A stretch of 64,000 nt of DNA from Cutibacterium equinum (lineage in GTDB: Bacteria; Actinomycetota; Actinomycetes; Propionibacteriales; Propionibacteriaceae), in NCBI RefSeq assembly GCF_028021195.1, contig NZ_CP115668.1, forward strand, positions 1,860,001 to 1,924,000, written 5' to 3'. Positions 10,192 through 20,967 of the stretch are shown in pieces (position 1 is the stretch's first letter; each line of letters opens with the position of its first letter). A model generated the notes under the pieces. That model ran no database searches. It worked only from the letters and a program-made list of their open reading frames with translations, and was not told the DNA's origin. The translations under genes were made by a program, and so were the position numbers.

Positions 10192-11385
10192 TCACTTGAG
10201 GATCTTGGTGACGCGACCGGCACCGACGGTGCGGCCACCCTCACGGATAGCGAACTTCAGCTGCTCCTCCATGGCGATCGGGTGGATCAGGTGGACGGTC
10301 ATGTCGGTGTTGTCACCAGGCATAACCATCTCGGTGCCATCGGGCAGCTCAACCGTGCCAGTCACGTCCGTGGTACGGAAGTAGAACTGGGGGCTGTAGT
10401 GCGAGAAGAACGGCTTGTGACGGCCACCCTCGTCCTTCTTCAGGACGTAGACCTGGCCCTCGAAGTCGGTGTGCGGGGTGGTGGAACCCGGCTTGCAGAG
10501 GACCATGCCGCGCACGACGTCCTCCTTCTTGGTGCCACGGAGCAGAACGCCGACGTTCTCACCAGCGCGACCCTCGTCGAGGATCTTGCGGAACATCTCG
10601 ACACCGGTGACGGTGGTCTTCTGGGTCTTGTCGTGGATACCGACGATCTCGACCTCTTCGCTGGTCTTGACGACGCCGCGCTCAACACGACCGGTGACAA
10701 CGGTGCCACGGCCGGTGATGGTGAAGACGTCCTCAATCGGCATGAGGAAGGGCTTGTCGAGGTCACGCTCAGGCTGCGGGATGTACTCGTCAACGGCGTC
10801 CATGAGATCGAGGATGGACTGGGTCCACTTCTCGTCACCCTGGAGAGCCTGGAAGGCGGAGATACGGACGACCGGGCAGTCGTCACCGTCGAACTCCTGG
10901 GAGCTCAGCAGCTCGCGGACCTCCATCTCGACGAGCTCGATGAGCTCCTCATCGTCGACCATGTCGCACTTGTTGAGGGCGACGACGATGGCCGGCACGC
11001 CCACCTGACGGGCGAGCAGGACGTGCTCGCGAGTCTGAGGCATCGGGCCATCGGTGGCGGCGACCACGAGGATGGCGCCGTCCATCTGGGCAGCACCGGT
11101 GATCATGTTCTTCACGTAGTCAGCGTGACCAGGGCAGTCAACGTGAGCGTAGTGACGCTTCTCGGTCTGGTACTCGATGTGAGCGATCGAGATCGTGATG
11201 CCGCGCTGACGCTCCTCGGGAGCCTTGTCGATCTGGTCGAACGGCGACTCCTCGTTCAGCTCCGGGTACTTGTCGTGCAGCACCTTGGAGATCGCCGCGG
11301 TGAGGGTCGTCTTGCCGTGGTCGATGTGTCCGATGGTGCCGATGTTGCAGTGCGGCTTGGTCCGCTCGAACTTGGCCTTTGCCAC
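10192..11385 (-). CDS. tuf: Elongation factor Tu
   Basis: 397 residues, standard length. The GTPase delivers aminoacyl-tRNA to the ribosome. Visible motifs: [10 protein letters not shown] (P-loop), DCPGHADY (switch II), NKCDMVD (guanine specificity), then beta-barrel domains II and III ending in [10 protein letters not shown]. The start has GGAG upstream. Unlike the classic str operon, it is separated from fusA by two envelope genes and has its own promoter (11505-11533) and terminator. Confidence 0.99.
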   Translation of the reverse strand: MAKAKFERTKPHCNIGTIGHIDHGKTTLTAAISKVLHDKYPELNEESPFDQIDKAPEERQRGITISIAHIEYQTEKRHYAHVDCPGHADYVKNMITGAAQMDGAILVVAATDGPMPQTREHVLLARQVGVPAIVVALNKCDMVDDEELIELVEMEVRELLSSQEFDGDDCPVVRISAFQALQGDEKWTQSILDLMDAVDEYIPQPERDLDKPFLMPIEDVFTITGRGTVVTGRVERGVVKTSEEVEIVGIHDKTQKTTVTGVEMFRKILDEGRAGENVGVLLRGTKKEDVVRGMVLCKPGSTTPHTDFEGQVYVLKKDEGGRHKPFFSHYSPQFYFRTTDVTGTVELPDGTEMVMPGDNTDMTVHLIHPIAMEEQLKFAIREGGRTVGAGRVTKILK

Positions 11386-11504
11386 TGGGGCTCCTTCTGG
11401 AATGTCGCCCGCTTGTGCACGGGACGCGTCATGTGGGTATTCCTGGGAGGTTCCCAGGAACGTTTCTGGACGGGCCCCCGACCAGAGGTCAGGGAACTTG
11501 TCCC

Positions 11505-11533
11505 ATTGTTCTGCACGAGGTCGTGATAGTCAA
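11505..11533 (-). promoter_or_regulatory. Probable tuf promoter
   Basis: On the minus strand TTGACT (11533-11528) is followed after exactly 17 bp by AACAAT (11510-11505). This puts transcription start about 110 nt before the tuf ATG. The leader then holds a perfect 9-bp inverted repeat, TTCCTGGGA and its complement (11440-11460). Confidence 0.6.
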
Positions 11534-11584
11534 ACCAAACACGATCCGGCGATCGAATTGCCTCGCCGTATCCAAAACGCCAGC

Positions 11585-11614
11585 GGTGCGTCGAGCCATC
11601 TGACTCGACGCACC
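11585..11614 (-). terminator. Terminator of the envelope operon upstream of tuf
   Basis: GGTGCGTCGAG and CTCGACGCACC form a perfect 11-bp stem with an 8-nt loop about 55 bp after the stop of the 11669-14110 gene. On the minus strand it is followed within a few bases by GTTTTGG. Confidence 0.7.
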
Positions 11615-11668
11615 GTCGACCGGGACTGCCCCGAAACACCTCACTCGTCGGCTCGGGGCCGGCACCGA

Positions 11669-14110
11669 TCAGTTCAGGTCTGACTCGTTCCACGGACCGC
11701 CTTGCGGCCCTTGAGGGCCCCGCGGACCTTGCTGCGGGCCTCGTCCCCCAGGGAACTGACCGTTCTGCCATTGACCGTTGTAACCCTGTTGACCCGGGCC
11801 ACTATGGCGTTGGCCGGGTTGCTGAGGCTGCCCCTGCCCCGGCTGGGGCTGCCCAGGACCCTGACCCGGATACCCCTGAGGTCCGCGCGGCTGACCAGGC
11901 TGCCTACCAGGCTGCTGACCGGGGTATCCCTGTCGACCCGGGCCACCAGGCCGTTGGCCCGGCTGCTGAGGCTGCCCCTGCCCCGGCTGAGGCTGCTGGG
12001 GCTGACCAGGACCCTGACCCGGATACCCCTGAGGTCCGCGCGGCTGACCAGGCTGCTGACCGGGGTATCCCTGCCGGCCCGGGCCACCAGGCCGTTGGCC
12101 CGGCTGCTGAGGCTGCCCCTGCCCCGGCTGAGGCTGCTGGGGCTGACCAGGACGCGGACCCGGATAACCCTGCTGCCCCGGATAACCCTGTGGACCCGGG
12201 TAGCCCTGCTGCCCCGGGTAACCCTGCGGCCCCGGACGTGGACCCGGGTAGCCCTGCTGCCCGCGCTGCTGATTCTGGTACGGGTACTGCTGCTGATATT
12301 GCTGCTGAGGATTCGCGGCACCCGCAGCCTCGGCTTGACGATTGATCCATTGCGCGATGGTGGCGCGCTTGATGATCGCCAGGACGATGAGTCCCGCAAC
12401 CAGGACGAGGACCACCATCAAGACGATGATCGGGGTCCACTTGAGGGTTGTCGCTTCTACGCTGACCCCGTTCCTGGACAAATCCTTCTGTTTCCAGCTT
12501 TGCTCCTTGCCACCGTCGACGAACTTGCCGTGGGTGAGGACCACCTTGAAGGTCGCGTTCTGCGGAAGCGAATCGAGCTGGGTCGCGCTGATCGTCCAAT
12601 GCTTCTTGAACGTCGACTCATCGCCCTCCTCGACATCGATTCCGACGCTTCCGTTGGATACCTTCGAGTAAGCGGCCGTGAACTTCTCTGCAGAATCAGC
12701 GCTTGCCGTGTACTTGAGGTGCACGACATTGCCGTCGGTGCTCTCCTCGTCCTTCCATACGGAGAAGCGCTGCTCAAGCAACTTCTTGAGCGCTTTCTTG
12801 TGCGGGGCGACAGATGCCTTGTCGAAGTCCCATTGTGCGACATACGACACCTCCCCCTCTGGGTCGACGGTCACCGTCGCCGCACTGCTCTTCGCCGCGA
12901 GAGGAAGCATGAATTCACCGATGACGCCATCTGCCCCGGAACTGACGACGACATTCTCCTCGTCGCCTTCATCCTCGCTGTCGCCTGTGCCATCACCCTC
13001 GGACCACGAGTCAGGGTAATGAACAATGGTGCGAACCTTCGTCTCGTCGTCGGACTGTGATCCGTCGGCTGTCTGTTTGCGAGCACAAATCGCCGCGCAC
13101 GTGAGGTTCCCCGTCACCGTCGCATGTGCCAGGAAGTTGTTGTCGCTGTTCTTGGAGGTAGGCCACTCGACGTCACCGATCGCCAGTTTCACGTCAGAGG
13201 AGGGATTTCCCAGGGCCTGTGCCAGCCGCTTGTTGAGGGTGTTCAGGTCAGCGGGAGCAATCGTCACCTTCTTGGCATAGGCAAAGTTTCCGGAGACATT
13301 CCTGGCCTTTTCAGGAAGGTCGGTATATGAGGCGTCCTCAGCCTTGCCATTGCCATCCTTCGTCGCCTGCTCAAGGAAGGCGTTGATCTTGTCTTCCTTG
13401 TCCTTACCGACGACCTTCTCGGAGAGGTACCAGACGACAGCCCCCACGGAGTTGGTGCTCTTGAAGTCCAGGTCGACGATGACGGCGTCAAATCCATTGT
13501 CGACAACCTGTTCAACCTCCAACGGAGACGGGGAATTGAGCTTCTGTCCCCCGATCGAGAACTCCACGTTCCCGTCGTCATCGAACACATAGCCGGCATC
13601 GCTCTCTGTGATGACGCCATCCTGAACGAACCCGTCTGCCATCCACGCGAGTAGGTCTGACGACTCGAAATTCTCTTTCCCGACGATGCCTTGAACAAGC
13701 GGGGTGTTGATTTTCTGGACGTCGGAGGTGGGATTGTCGTTATTGCCCGCAGTCAGGGCCTGAACCTTCGACACGTAGTCGTCGTGGCTGGAGAAATCCA
13801 GCTGGAACGTCGCAGTCATGGTATTCCCAGCGACCTGCAAGCCCTTGTACTGAAGCTGTGACGGAATGTGTTTCTTGATGCTGTTGTCGATCGTAGCTGG
13901 CGGCGTCGAGAACACTTTCTTCGCCGAGTCGGAGTCGTCGTTGGTGAAAGTCGCAGTCATGACCCGCGATCCCGCACCATCATCGTTGACCGTCATCGTC
14001 GTCGTGACAACGGCCCCGCACCCGGTCAATACCAGGGACGCCACCGCGCACAACAACGCGATACATCGTCGGAGCGACCAGCCGACAGTTCTTCCATGCG
14101 TCATCTCCAT
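11669..14110 (-). CDS. Lipoprotein with C-terminal membrane helix and Pro/Gly/Gln-rich tail
   Basis: 813 residues from ATG 14110; ATG 14104 is also possible. GAAAGG upstream fits either, and both avoid overlap with the preceding gene. A lipoprotein signal ends at LTGC (Cys31). About 530 residues of outer domain follow, rich in Asp, Ser, Thr and Lys and made of repeated beta-type modules. A membrane helix ([18 protein letters not shown]) and basic residues come next, then about 230 residues of PGQ, QGYPG and GQPQQPGQ repeats, predicted cytoplasmic. The N-terminus faintly recalls the LppM lipoprotein family. Function unknown. It is the second gene of a two-gene operon, 26 bp after the membrane protein. 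Confidence 0.8.
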   Translation of the reverse strand: MEMTHGRTVGWSLRRCIALLCAVASLVLTGCGAVVTTTMTVNDDGAGSRVMTATFTNDDSDSAKKVFSTPPATIDNSIKKHIPSQLQYKGLQVAGNTMTATFQLDFSSHDDYVSKVQALTAGNNDNPTSDVQKINTPLVQGIVGKENFESSDLLAWMADGFVQDGVITESDAGYVFDDDGNVEFSIGGQKLNSPSPLEVEQVVDNGFDAVIVDLDFKSTNSVGAVVWYLSEKVVGKDKEDKINAFLEQATKDGNGKAEDASYTDLPEKARNVSGNFAYAKKVTIAPADLNTLNKRLAQALGNPSSDVKLAIGDVEWPTSKNSDNNFLAHATVTGNLTCAAICARKQTADGSQSDDETKVRTIVHYPDSWSEGDGTGDSEDEGDEENVVVSSGADGVIGEFMLPLAAKSSAATVTVDPEGEVSYVAQWDFDKASVAPHKKALKKLLEQRFSVWKDEESTDGNVVHLKYTASADSAEKFTAAYSKVSNGSVGIDVEEGDESTFKKHWTISATQLDSLPQNATFKVVLTHGKFVDGGKEQSWKQKDLSRNGVSVEATTLKWTPIIVLMVVLVLVAGLIVLAIIKRATIAQWINRQAEAAGAANPQQQYQQQYPYQNQQRGQQGYPGPRPGPQGYPGQQGYPGPQGYPGQQGYPGPRPGQPQQPQPGQGQPQQPGQRPGGPGRQGYPGQQPGQPRGPQGYPGQGPGQPQQPQPGQGQPQQPGQRPGGPGRQGYPGQQPGRQPGQPRGPQGYPGQGPGQPQPGQGQPQQPGQRHSGPGQQGYNGQWQNGQFPGGRGPQQGPRGPQGPQGGPWNESDLN
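11800..12260 (-). repeat. Tandem coding repeats in the low-complexity tail
   Basis: Units of roughly 49 codons recur nearly unchanged at about 11920-12060 and 12060-12200, with a shortened third copy at 11800-11920. They encode stretches such as [20 protein letters not shown] and QGYPGQQPG. High DNA identity between units suggests slippage or unequal recombination, so the tail length may differ between strains. Confidence 0.8.
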
Positions 14111-14136
14111 ACGCCTTTCACTCATCAGATTCGGTG

Positions 14137-15432
14137 TCATGCCGACATCCAGATCGCGGCCAGGCACACCTTTGCCAAAACGATCACGAGGACGTACACC
14201 CCGCTGAACAACACGTGGGCAACCAGCGGTGACTTGGAAAAGTGCCCGCTGCGGTTGAGGCCGACGTAGAGCATGAGTTCCGCCAGGAAAACCGTCAGGC
14301 CGCCAAAGATGAGGAGCAGGTACATTCCGGCGCTGACAAGGAAATTCGAGGGGAAGAGCCAGAGCAGGCCGACAAAAGCGACGACGACGGACACCGAGAT
14401 CGTCGAGACCGCGACGAGATTGCCCATCGTCAGGAAGGGAACCTGAGAGCCTCGCATGTGATGGATGAAGTAGAGCTCACCGGATCGCACGGCGAAGGCC
14501 AGCAGGGCGAAGACGAACGTCAGGAGGAATGCCAGGATCCATACTCCGAAATTGAAGTCCGCCACCGAGGGATTCCTGAGTGCTCCCGCCACTCCGAGCC
14601 TGGTGAACAGGTTCCACAAATTGGGATGTTCAATGATGTCGACCGTCTTTCCCATGCGCCAGAGCAGGTTCGCATAGGCGAAGCCGACGGCTCCGGCCTG
14701 GGCCAAGGCCGCCCACATCCAGAACATTGGTGTCACAAGACCAAAGGCACTTGAAGGGTTACCGCGCCACGTCGTCTTGAGCACGCGTCCCACCAGGACA
14801 AACCAGTTGGGGCCTCGTCCCGCCGTGGCCATGCCACCGGGTCCGCCCTGATTCCAGCCGGGCTGGGGAAACGTCGGCCCTTGGGGTCCAGGCCCCTGAG
14901 GCTGCCAGTTTTGAGGACCGGGGCCTGGGCCGTAAGGACCGGCACCACCCTGCCACACGGGTCCGGGCTGGGGAGCTGGCATCGGACCGCCCTGCGGCCT
15001 TGGCATCGGGCCGCCCTGGGGGCCAGCTACCGGACCACGCATCGGACCGCCCTGCGGCCCTGGCATCGGGCCACCCTGGGGGCCAGCTACCGGACCACGC
15101 ATCGGACCACCCTGCGGCCTTGGCATCGGACCACCCTGAGGACCACCCTGCGGCCCGACGGTAGCGGCCGGCTGAGGCGGATAGGGGGTGCCCGGTTGAG
15201 GCAACGGGCGAATCACCGTCTGTGACATGTCGATGTCGTCGGGGGACGTATTCTCGTCAGCGGCGTTGCCTTGGAGTTCCCCGTCTGCGGGATCAGAATT
15301 GGGTGGCGTATCGGGTTGGGCTGTACCGGAAGATAAGTTGGTCACAGGCTGAGAGGTATCCCCGACATCGTTTGGATTATCGCCCTCAGGTGCCTTGCCA
15401 TCATCGTCATGCTCACCGGATTGATCGACCAT
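14137..15432 (-). CDS. Polytopic membrane protein with Pro/Gly/Gln-rich N-terminal domain
   Basis: 431 residues. The first 70 are acidic and polar, then about 130 residues are repeats of [12 protein letters not shown] and RGPVAG. The C-terminal 230 residues contain about five membrane segments, for example [38 protein letters not shown] and [17 protein letters not shown]. Function unrecognised. It is the first gene of the operon with the lipoprotein at 11669-14110. Both proteins have low-complexity segments predicted to face the cytoplasm, which suggests they may work together, possibly in a cell-envelope assembly. Confidence 0.78.
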   Translation of the reverse strand: MVDQSGEHDDDGKAPEGDNPNDVGDTSQPVTNLSSGTAQPDTPPNSDPADGELQGNAADENTSPDDIDMSQTVIRPLPQPGTPYPPQPAATVGPQGGPQGGPMPRPQGGPMRGPVAGPQGGPMPGPQGGPMRGPVAGPQGGPMPRPQGGPMPAPQPGPVWQGGAGPYGPGPGPQNWQPQGPGPQGPTFPQPGWNQGGPGGMATAGRGPNWFVLVGRVLKTTWRGNPSSAFGLVTPMFWMWAALAQAGAVGFAYANLLWRMGKTVDIIEHPNLWNLFTRLGVAGALRNPSVADFNFGVWILAFLLTFVFALLAFAVRSGELYFIHHMRGSQVPFLTMGNLVAVSTISVSVVVAFVGLLWLFPSNFLVSAGMYLLLIFGGLTVFLAELMLYVGLNRSGHFSKSPLVAHVLFSGVYVLVIVLAKVCLAAIWMSA

Positions 15433-15571
15433 GAGGGCCCCTTCTCGTGGGGACCGAGAGCTGAATTGTTCCGACCATCTCGATCCACAATGTCAATGCC
15501 AAGGACAGTGTAGACCCCGCGTAACCGGTAGGGCCACATTGCGACGATGGTTATTCTCCGCCATCCAAGAC

Positions 15572-15609
15572 AATCGGCCCGGCTCCGCACGAGCGGAACC
15601 GGGCCGATT
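15572..15609 (-). terminator. fusA terminator
   Basis: AATCGGCCCGG and CCGGGCCGATT, with inner TCCGC/GCGGA pairing, form a strong hairpin about 25 bp after the fusA stop. On the minus strand it is followed by GTCTTGG. It may also insulate the following operon. Confidence 0.8.
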
Positions 15610-15633
15610 CGTCAGTCAGATATGACTGCAGGC

Positions 15634-17727
<2,094 letters not shown>

Positions 17728-17859
17728 TGTTCTTGACCTCGAATCTTGGAGTTAGTGGTCTTCGTATGATGCTCGACGCAGATGAACCTGCGGTAAACCG
17801 CAAGGTTTTCTGGGCTGAACGCGATTGTGCCCTCTCCCCGACGGGAAGAGGGCCAACAA

Positions 17860-18330
17860 TCACCAGCGGTAGTGGGCGAAGGCTCGGTTGGCCTCAGCCA
17901 TCTTGTGGGTGTCCTCACGGCGCTTCACGGAAGCACCGAGGCCATTGGAGGCGTCGAGGATCTCGTTCATGAGACGCTCGGCCATGGTCTTCTCGCGACG
18001 CTCACGGGAGAAGGCAACCAGCCAACGCATGGCCAGGGTGGTCTGGCGAGCGGGCTTGACCTCGACCGGCACCTGGTAGGTGGCACCGCCGACGCGGCGG
18101 GACTTGACCTCCAGGGAGGGCTTGATGTTGTCGAGCGCGCGCTTGAGGGTCTGCACCGGATCGGTGTTGGTCTTGGCGCGGCAGCCCTCAAGGGCGGTGT
18201 AGACGATGTTCTGGGCGACAGTCTTCTTGCCGTCGAGAAGGATCTTGCTCACGAGCTGGGAGACGAGAGGAGATCCGTAGACGGGATCGACCATCACTGG
18301 GCGCTTCGGCGCGGGTCCCTTACGAGGCAT
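17860..18330 (-). CDS. rpsG: 30S ribosomal protein S7
   Basis: 156 residues, normal length. S7 binds the 3' domain of 16S rRNA, nucleates assembly of the small-subunit head and lies near the E site. Visible: [20 protein letters not shown] at the start and [20 protein letters not shown] in the middle. It begins 3 bp after the rpsL stop codon, consistent with coupled translation. Confidence 0.99.
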   Translation of the reverse strand: MPRKGPAPKRPVMVDPVYGSPLVSQLVSKILLDGKKTVAQNIVYTALEGCRAKTNTDPVQTLKRALDNIKPSLEVKSRRVGGATYQVPVEVKPARQTTLAMRWLVAFSRERREKTMAERLMNEILDASNGLGASVKRREDTHKMAEANRAFAHYRW

Positions 18331-18333
18331 GGA

Positions 18334-18705
18334 TCACTTCTCCTTCTTGGCACCGTAACGGCTACGGGCCTGCTTGCGACCCTTGACACCCTGGGTGTCG
18401 AGGGAGCCGCGGACGATCTTGTAACGCACACCCGGCAGGTCCTTCACACGACCGCCACGCACGAGCACCATGGAGTGCTCCTGGAGGTTGTGTCCGACAC
18501 CGGGGATGTAGGCCGTGACCTCGATGCCCGTCGAGAGGCGCACACGGGCGACCTTTCGCAGGGCGGAGTTCGGCTTCTTGGGCGTCGTGGTGTACACACG
18601 GGTGCACACGCCACGACGCTGCGGCGAGCCCTTGAGGGCAGGCGTCTTGTTCTTGCTGATCTTGTCAGTGCGGCCCTTGCGGACCAGCTGCTGGATTGTA
18701 GGCAC
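18334..18705 (-). CDS. rpsL: 30S ribosomal protein S12
   Basis: 123 residues from a GTG at 18705, giving the usual start (V/M)[11 protein letters not shown]. An upstream ATG in frame would add 17 unrelated residues and is rejected. S12 sits at the decoding centre and sets accuracy. [15 protein letters not shown] and the later PGVGHNL are wild-type, including the lysines at which streptomycin-resistance changes arise. GAAAGAGA lies about 9 nt upstream. First gene of the str operon. Confidence 0.98.
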   Translation of the reverse strand: MPTIQQLVRKGRTDKISKNKTPALKGSPQRRGVCTRVYTTTPKKPNSALRKVARVRLSTGIEVTAYIPGVGHNLQEHSMVLVRGGRVKDLPGVRYKIVRGSLDTQGVKGRKQARSRYGAKKEK

Positions 18706-18915
18706 CGGCTGGTATCTCTTTCCGTCTGGTGGGTTCGGAATTCCCTGGTTTCGCACTTCTCCATCGCTGCGTCGGGATCACCGCTGCCCCTCGCTGCAGA
18801 CTGGAAGTGCCGTGCGAACTCCGCACGGGCAGACCTTCTCGCAGCAACTCGAGTGGTCGTTTGTCGCCATGCCAGGGCACACACAAGCGTCCGGTCGAAC
18901 CGGACACGCCGTAAC

Positions 18916-18944
18916 AGCGTATATCCCAGGTTGCGGAGGGTCAA
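18916..18944 (-). promoter_or_regulatory. str operon promoter
   Basis: On the minus strand TTGACC (18944-18939) is followed after exactly 17 bp by TACGCT (18921-18916), a good actinobacterial TANNNT -10. Transcription would start near 18909, leaving an untranslated leader of about 200 nt before rpsL. The remainder of 18706-19050 has no credible gene; a 7-bp hairpin at 18993-19013 (CCGTGGA/TCCACGG) may end the preceding gene. Confidence 0.75.
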
Positions 18945-19050
18945 ACTCGACGACGATGTGAGGACGGGCACCGCAAAGGCATCATGACGGCCCCGTGGAC
19001 GATGACTCCACGGCAGACACGACCCTGAGCCACAAATCTCTCAGGCTCTC

Positions 19051-19599
19051 TCAGACGCCCGTTCGAGGAAGGACCACCGGCCGGGCCGCAGGAGCACCCA
19101 TTCCACCGGCGACCAAGAAATTGCTGTGGCCACTGCCGTTGGCCTGCCCCTTGACGGTTCCGTTTACACGAATGGTGCCTGAAGCCTGCATGGAGGGGAA
19201 GACGATTGGCGGGATGCTGACGACCCCACCCTCAATCTTCGGCAGGACGATGGGGCGCCCACTGACATCGGGAAGGGTGATGGTGCCGCCCTGGATGTCG
19301 GGAAGGGTGATCGTCCCGCCCTGGATGGTCGGTAGAACGATGGGGGCCGCGCTGACATCCGGCAGGTGAATCGTGCCGCCGTGAACCTCGGGAGGAACAA
19401 TGACGTGACGACGGGCTGGCTTGCTGACGTGAACGCTGGCATGAACCGATACGCGGTGGGTCGGGCGGGCGTTTGCCGTGGCCTGCGATGTTGGAGCGGG
19501 GAGGGGAGCACTCTGCGCGTGGGCACTGGACGCCGAGGCCAGGACGGTGACCATCGACAAGCACGCCGCGACGGCGCCAGTGAGAACTGCTCGCTTCAT
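19051..19599 (-). CDS. Small secreted repeat protein ending in LPRTGV
   Basis: 182 residues from ATG 19599 (MKRAVLTG); GAGGG lies 8 nt upstream, so the GTG five codons earlier is not preferred. A signal peptide ends near ASASSAHA. The middle is built of short beta-type repeats: GGTIHLPDV, APIVLPTIQ, GGTITLPDI, GGTITLPDV, RPIVLPKIE. A Gly/Asn-rich stretch follows. The protein stops at LPRTGV without a membrane helix or basic tail. No function is known to me; the repeats look like a short beta-solenoid and suggest a cell-surface or matrix role. Confidence 0.8.
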   Translation of the reverse strand: MKRAVLTGAVAACLSMVTVLASASSAHAQSAPLPAPTSQATANARPTHRVSVHASVHVSKPARRHVIVPPEVHGGTIHLPDVSAAPIVLPTIQGGTITLPDIQGGTITLPDVSGRPIVLPKIEGGVVSIPPIVFPSMQASGTIRVNGTVKGQANGSGHSNFLVAGGMGAPAARPVVLPRTGV

Positions 19600-19694
19600 T
19601 CCCTCATCCCTCACAATACCGGTGGTATTCGTATGCCGACAAGCTTACGTCATCAGGCGGATGGGCAACAATTCGACGCCGCCCCGAACGCGGA

Positions 19695-19722
19695 AAGCCC
19701 CGCGTCCTTAGACGCGGGGCTT
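19695..19722 (-). terminator. Terminator of the 19748-20671 gene
   Basis: AAGCCCCGCGTC and GACGCGGGGCTT form a perfect 12-bp stem with a 4-nt loop, 25 bp after the stop codon, followed by TTTCC counting the stem end. It shows that no sorting-signal tail is encoded beyond the stop. Confidence 0.85.
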
Positions 19723-19747
19723 CAGTCACACAAGACCGTACAGGCTC

Positions 19748-20671
19748 TCAGACACCAGTATGGGGCAGAGTGTGCATCCCGGAAGAAACATGCGAGACAC
19801 CCTCGTCATAGCCACTGGCAGCACCAGTGGTCGTCTTCTCAGTAGCAGCACCAGAACCCGACGTGACGACATGCTTGCCAGAGGTCGCCTTCGAAGCAGA
19901 CTTGGACTTGGAGGACGTCTTCGAAGCAGACTTCGAACCAGGCTTGGACGACGACTTCGAACCAGGCTTAGCCGGCGACTTCGAACCCGAAGCAGACCCG
20001 CTCAGCAGGCGACCCGCCCCATGATCCAGATACACACGAACCGAGCGGACGAAGCCGTCCGAATCAGTCAACTTCAAGGTGTAATTACCCACGGGAACAT
20101 TGCTCGGGAAAGTGAAGGAGTCAGTCCTCTCATGATTAATGGGCGGCTGACCAATCGTTTGTGAGTTCAGCAAGTCACCGTAATCCTTGGTGTCACCGTC
20201 ACGCACCAACGACGCCGACAACCTATAGAGCAACCCATCATCGATCATTACCACTTCTTCGCCGGACTTCCACGTCGTGGGATCGAGGGTCGCCTTGGTG
20301 CTGTAGGCCTCGAAAGTCTTGCTGCTATTATCCGAAACACGGTTGCCAGCGCTATCAGCGCAGTAGGCCCAAACGGTGTAGTCGCCCGGGGACTTCGGGG
20401 TGTACGTGACCCTTTGATCCTCATTCTTCACCGTAGTCCACCTCTCCGGCGGCACATCATTATTCCGAGTGACCCCCCATTTGATCTGGGTCGCGTCGTC
20501 CATATCGCAATCCCTAAGACGGATGGCGACCGGCGTGTTTACATCTGCGCCCCTTGCACTATCCGGACTGTCATACGAAGGAAGGGCGTAGGCCGGCACA
20601 GAGCCACTCACAAGAGGGGTAAGAGCAAGAGCCAGCCCCGTCAAACTGGCCCCAATGACATGCTTCTTCAC
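19748..20671 (-). CDS. Secreted surface protein with Lys/Ser-rich stalk ending in LPHTGV
   Basis: 307 residues from GTG 20671; AAAGGA sits 8 nt upstream. A signal peptide (KKHVIGASLTGLALALTPLV, cut near AYA) leads into an extracellular part of about 190 residues. This part looks like two Ig-like/PKD-like beta domains (SPGDYTVWAYCADSAGN, VPVGNYTLKLTDSDGFV). A stalk rich in Ser and Lys (SKSPAKPGSKSSSKPGSK and similar) then leads to HTLPHTGV at the end. The protein stops there with no membrane segment. The gene has its own promoter with a seven-G tract and its own terminator. Adhesin-like; ligand unknown. Confidence 0.85.
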   Translation of the reverse strand: MKKHVIGASLTGLALALTPLVSGSVPAYALPSYDSPDSARGADVNTPVAIRLRDCDMDDATQIKWGVTRNNDVPPERWTTVKNEDQRVTYTPKSPGDYTVWAYCADSAGNRVSDNSSKTFEAYSTKATLDPTTWKSGEEVVMIDDGLLYRLSASLVRDGDTKDYGDLLNSQTIGQPPINHERTDSFTFPSNVPVGNYTLKLTDSDGFVRSVRVYLDHGAGRLLSGSASGSKSPAKPGSKSSSKPGSKSASKTSSKSKSASKATSGKHVVTSGSGAATEKTTTGAASGYDEGVSHVSSGMHTLPHTGV

Positions 20672-20748
20672 GACAGAAATCCTTTCAGTACGCGGCACAC
20701 CGCACCGCAGACACTCTTATGACAGCCACTTATTCAGTAACTTCACCT

Positions 20749-20778
20749 GGAATACTGCCCCCCCGGCGATTCTGTCAA
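20749..20778 (-). promoter_or_regulatory. Promoter with G7 tract in the spacer
   Basis: On the minus strand TTGACA (20778-20773) is followed after 18 bp by TATTCC (20754-20749). The spacer contains seven consecutive G residues (20764-20758). Slippage by one base would give a 17- or 19-bp spacer and change promoter strength. The next gene downstream on the minus strand is the LPHTGV surface protein. Confidence 0.7.
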
Positions 20779-20881
20779 CACCATGCACGACAGCCAGCCA
20801 CCAGCAGGTAAAGAACCTCCGCGAACCCCCTAGTCAGCTCAAACAATCCTGGGGCCTCCAGCCACAGATGTGACAAAATGA

Positions 20882-20919
20882 ACAGGTCCGGGCCCCGCGA
20901 ATGCGGAGACCGGACCTGT
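20882..20919 (-). terminator. Terminator of the choice-of-anchor M gene
   Basis: ACAGGTCCGG and CCGGACCTGT flank an inner CCGC/GCGG pairing about 50 bp after the stop codon at 20968. This closes the transcription unit. Confidence 0.75.
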
Positions 20920-20967
20920 CCCTACAGTGATAGCCCTCAGTGGGAGTGACTACGAATACTGCACCTC

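Noticed and set aside
19000-19060. Possible readthrough of the stop codons after LPxTGV to reach a membrane anchor
   Set aside because: Reading past TGA gives hydrophilic residues or an early stop in all three genes, and terminators follow closely after two of them.
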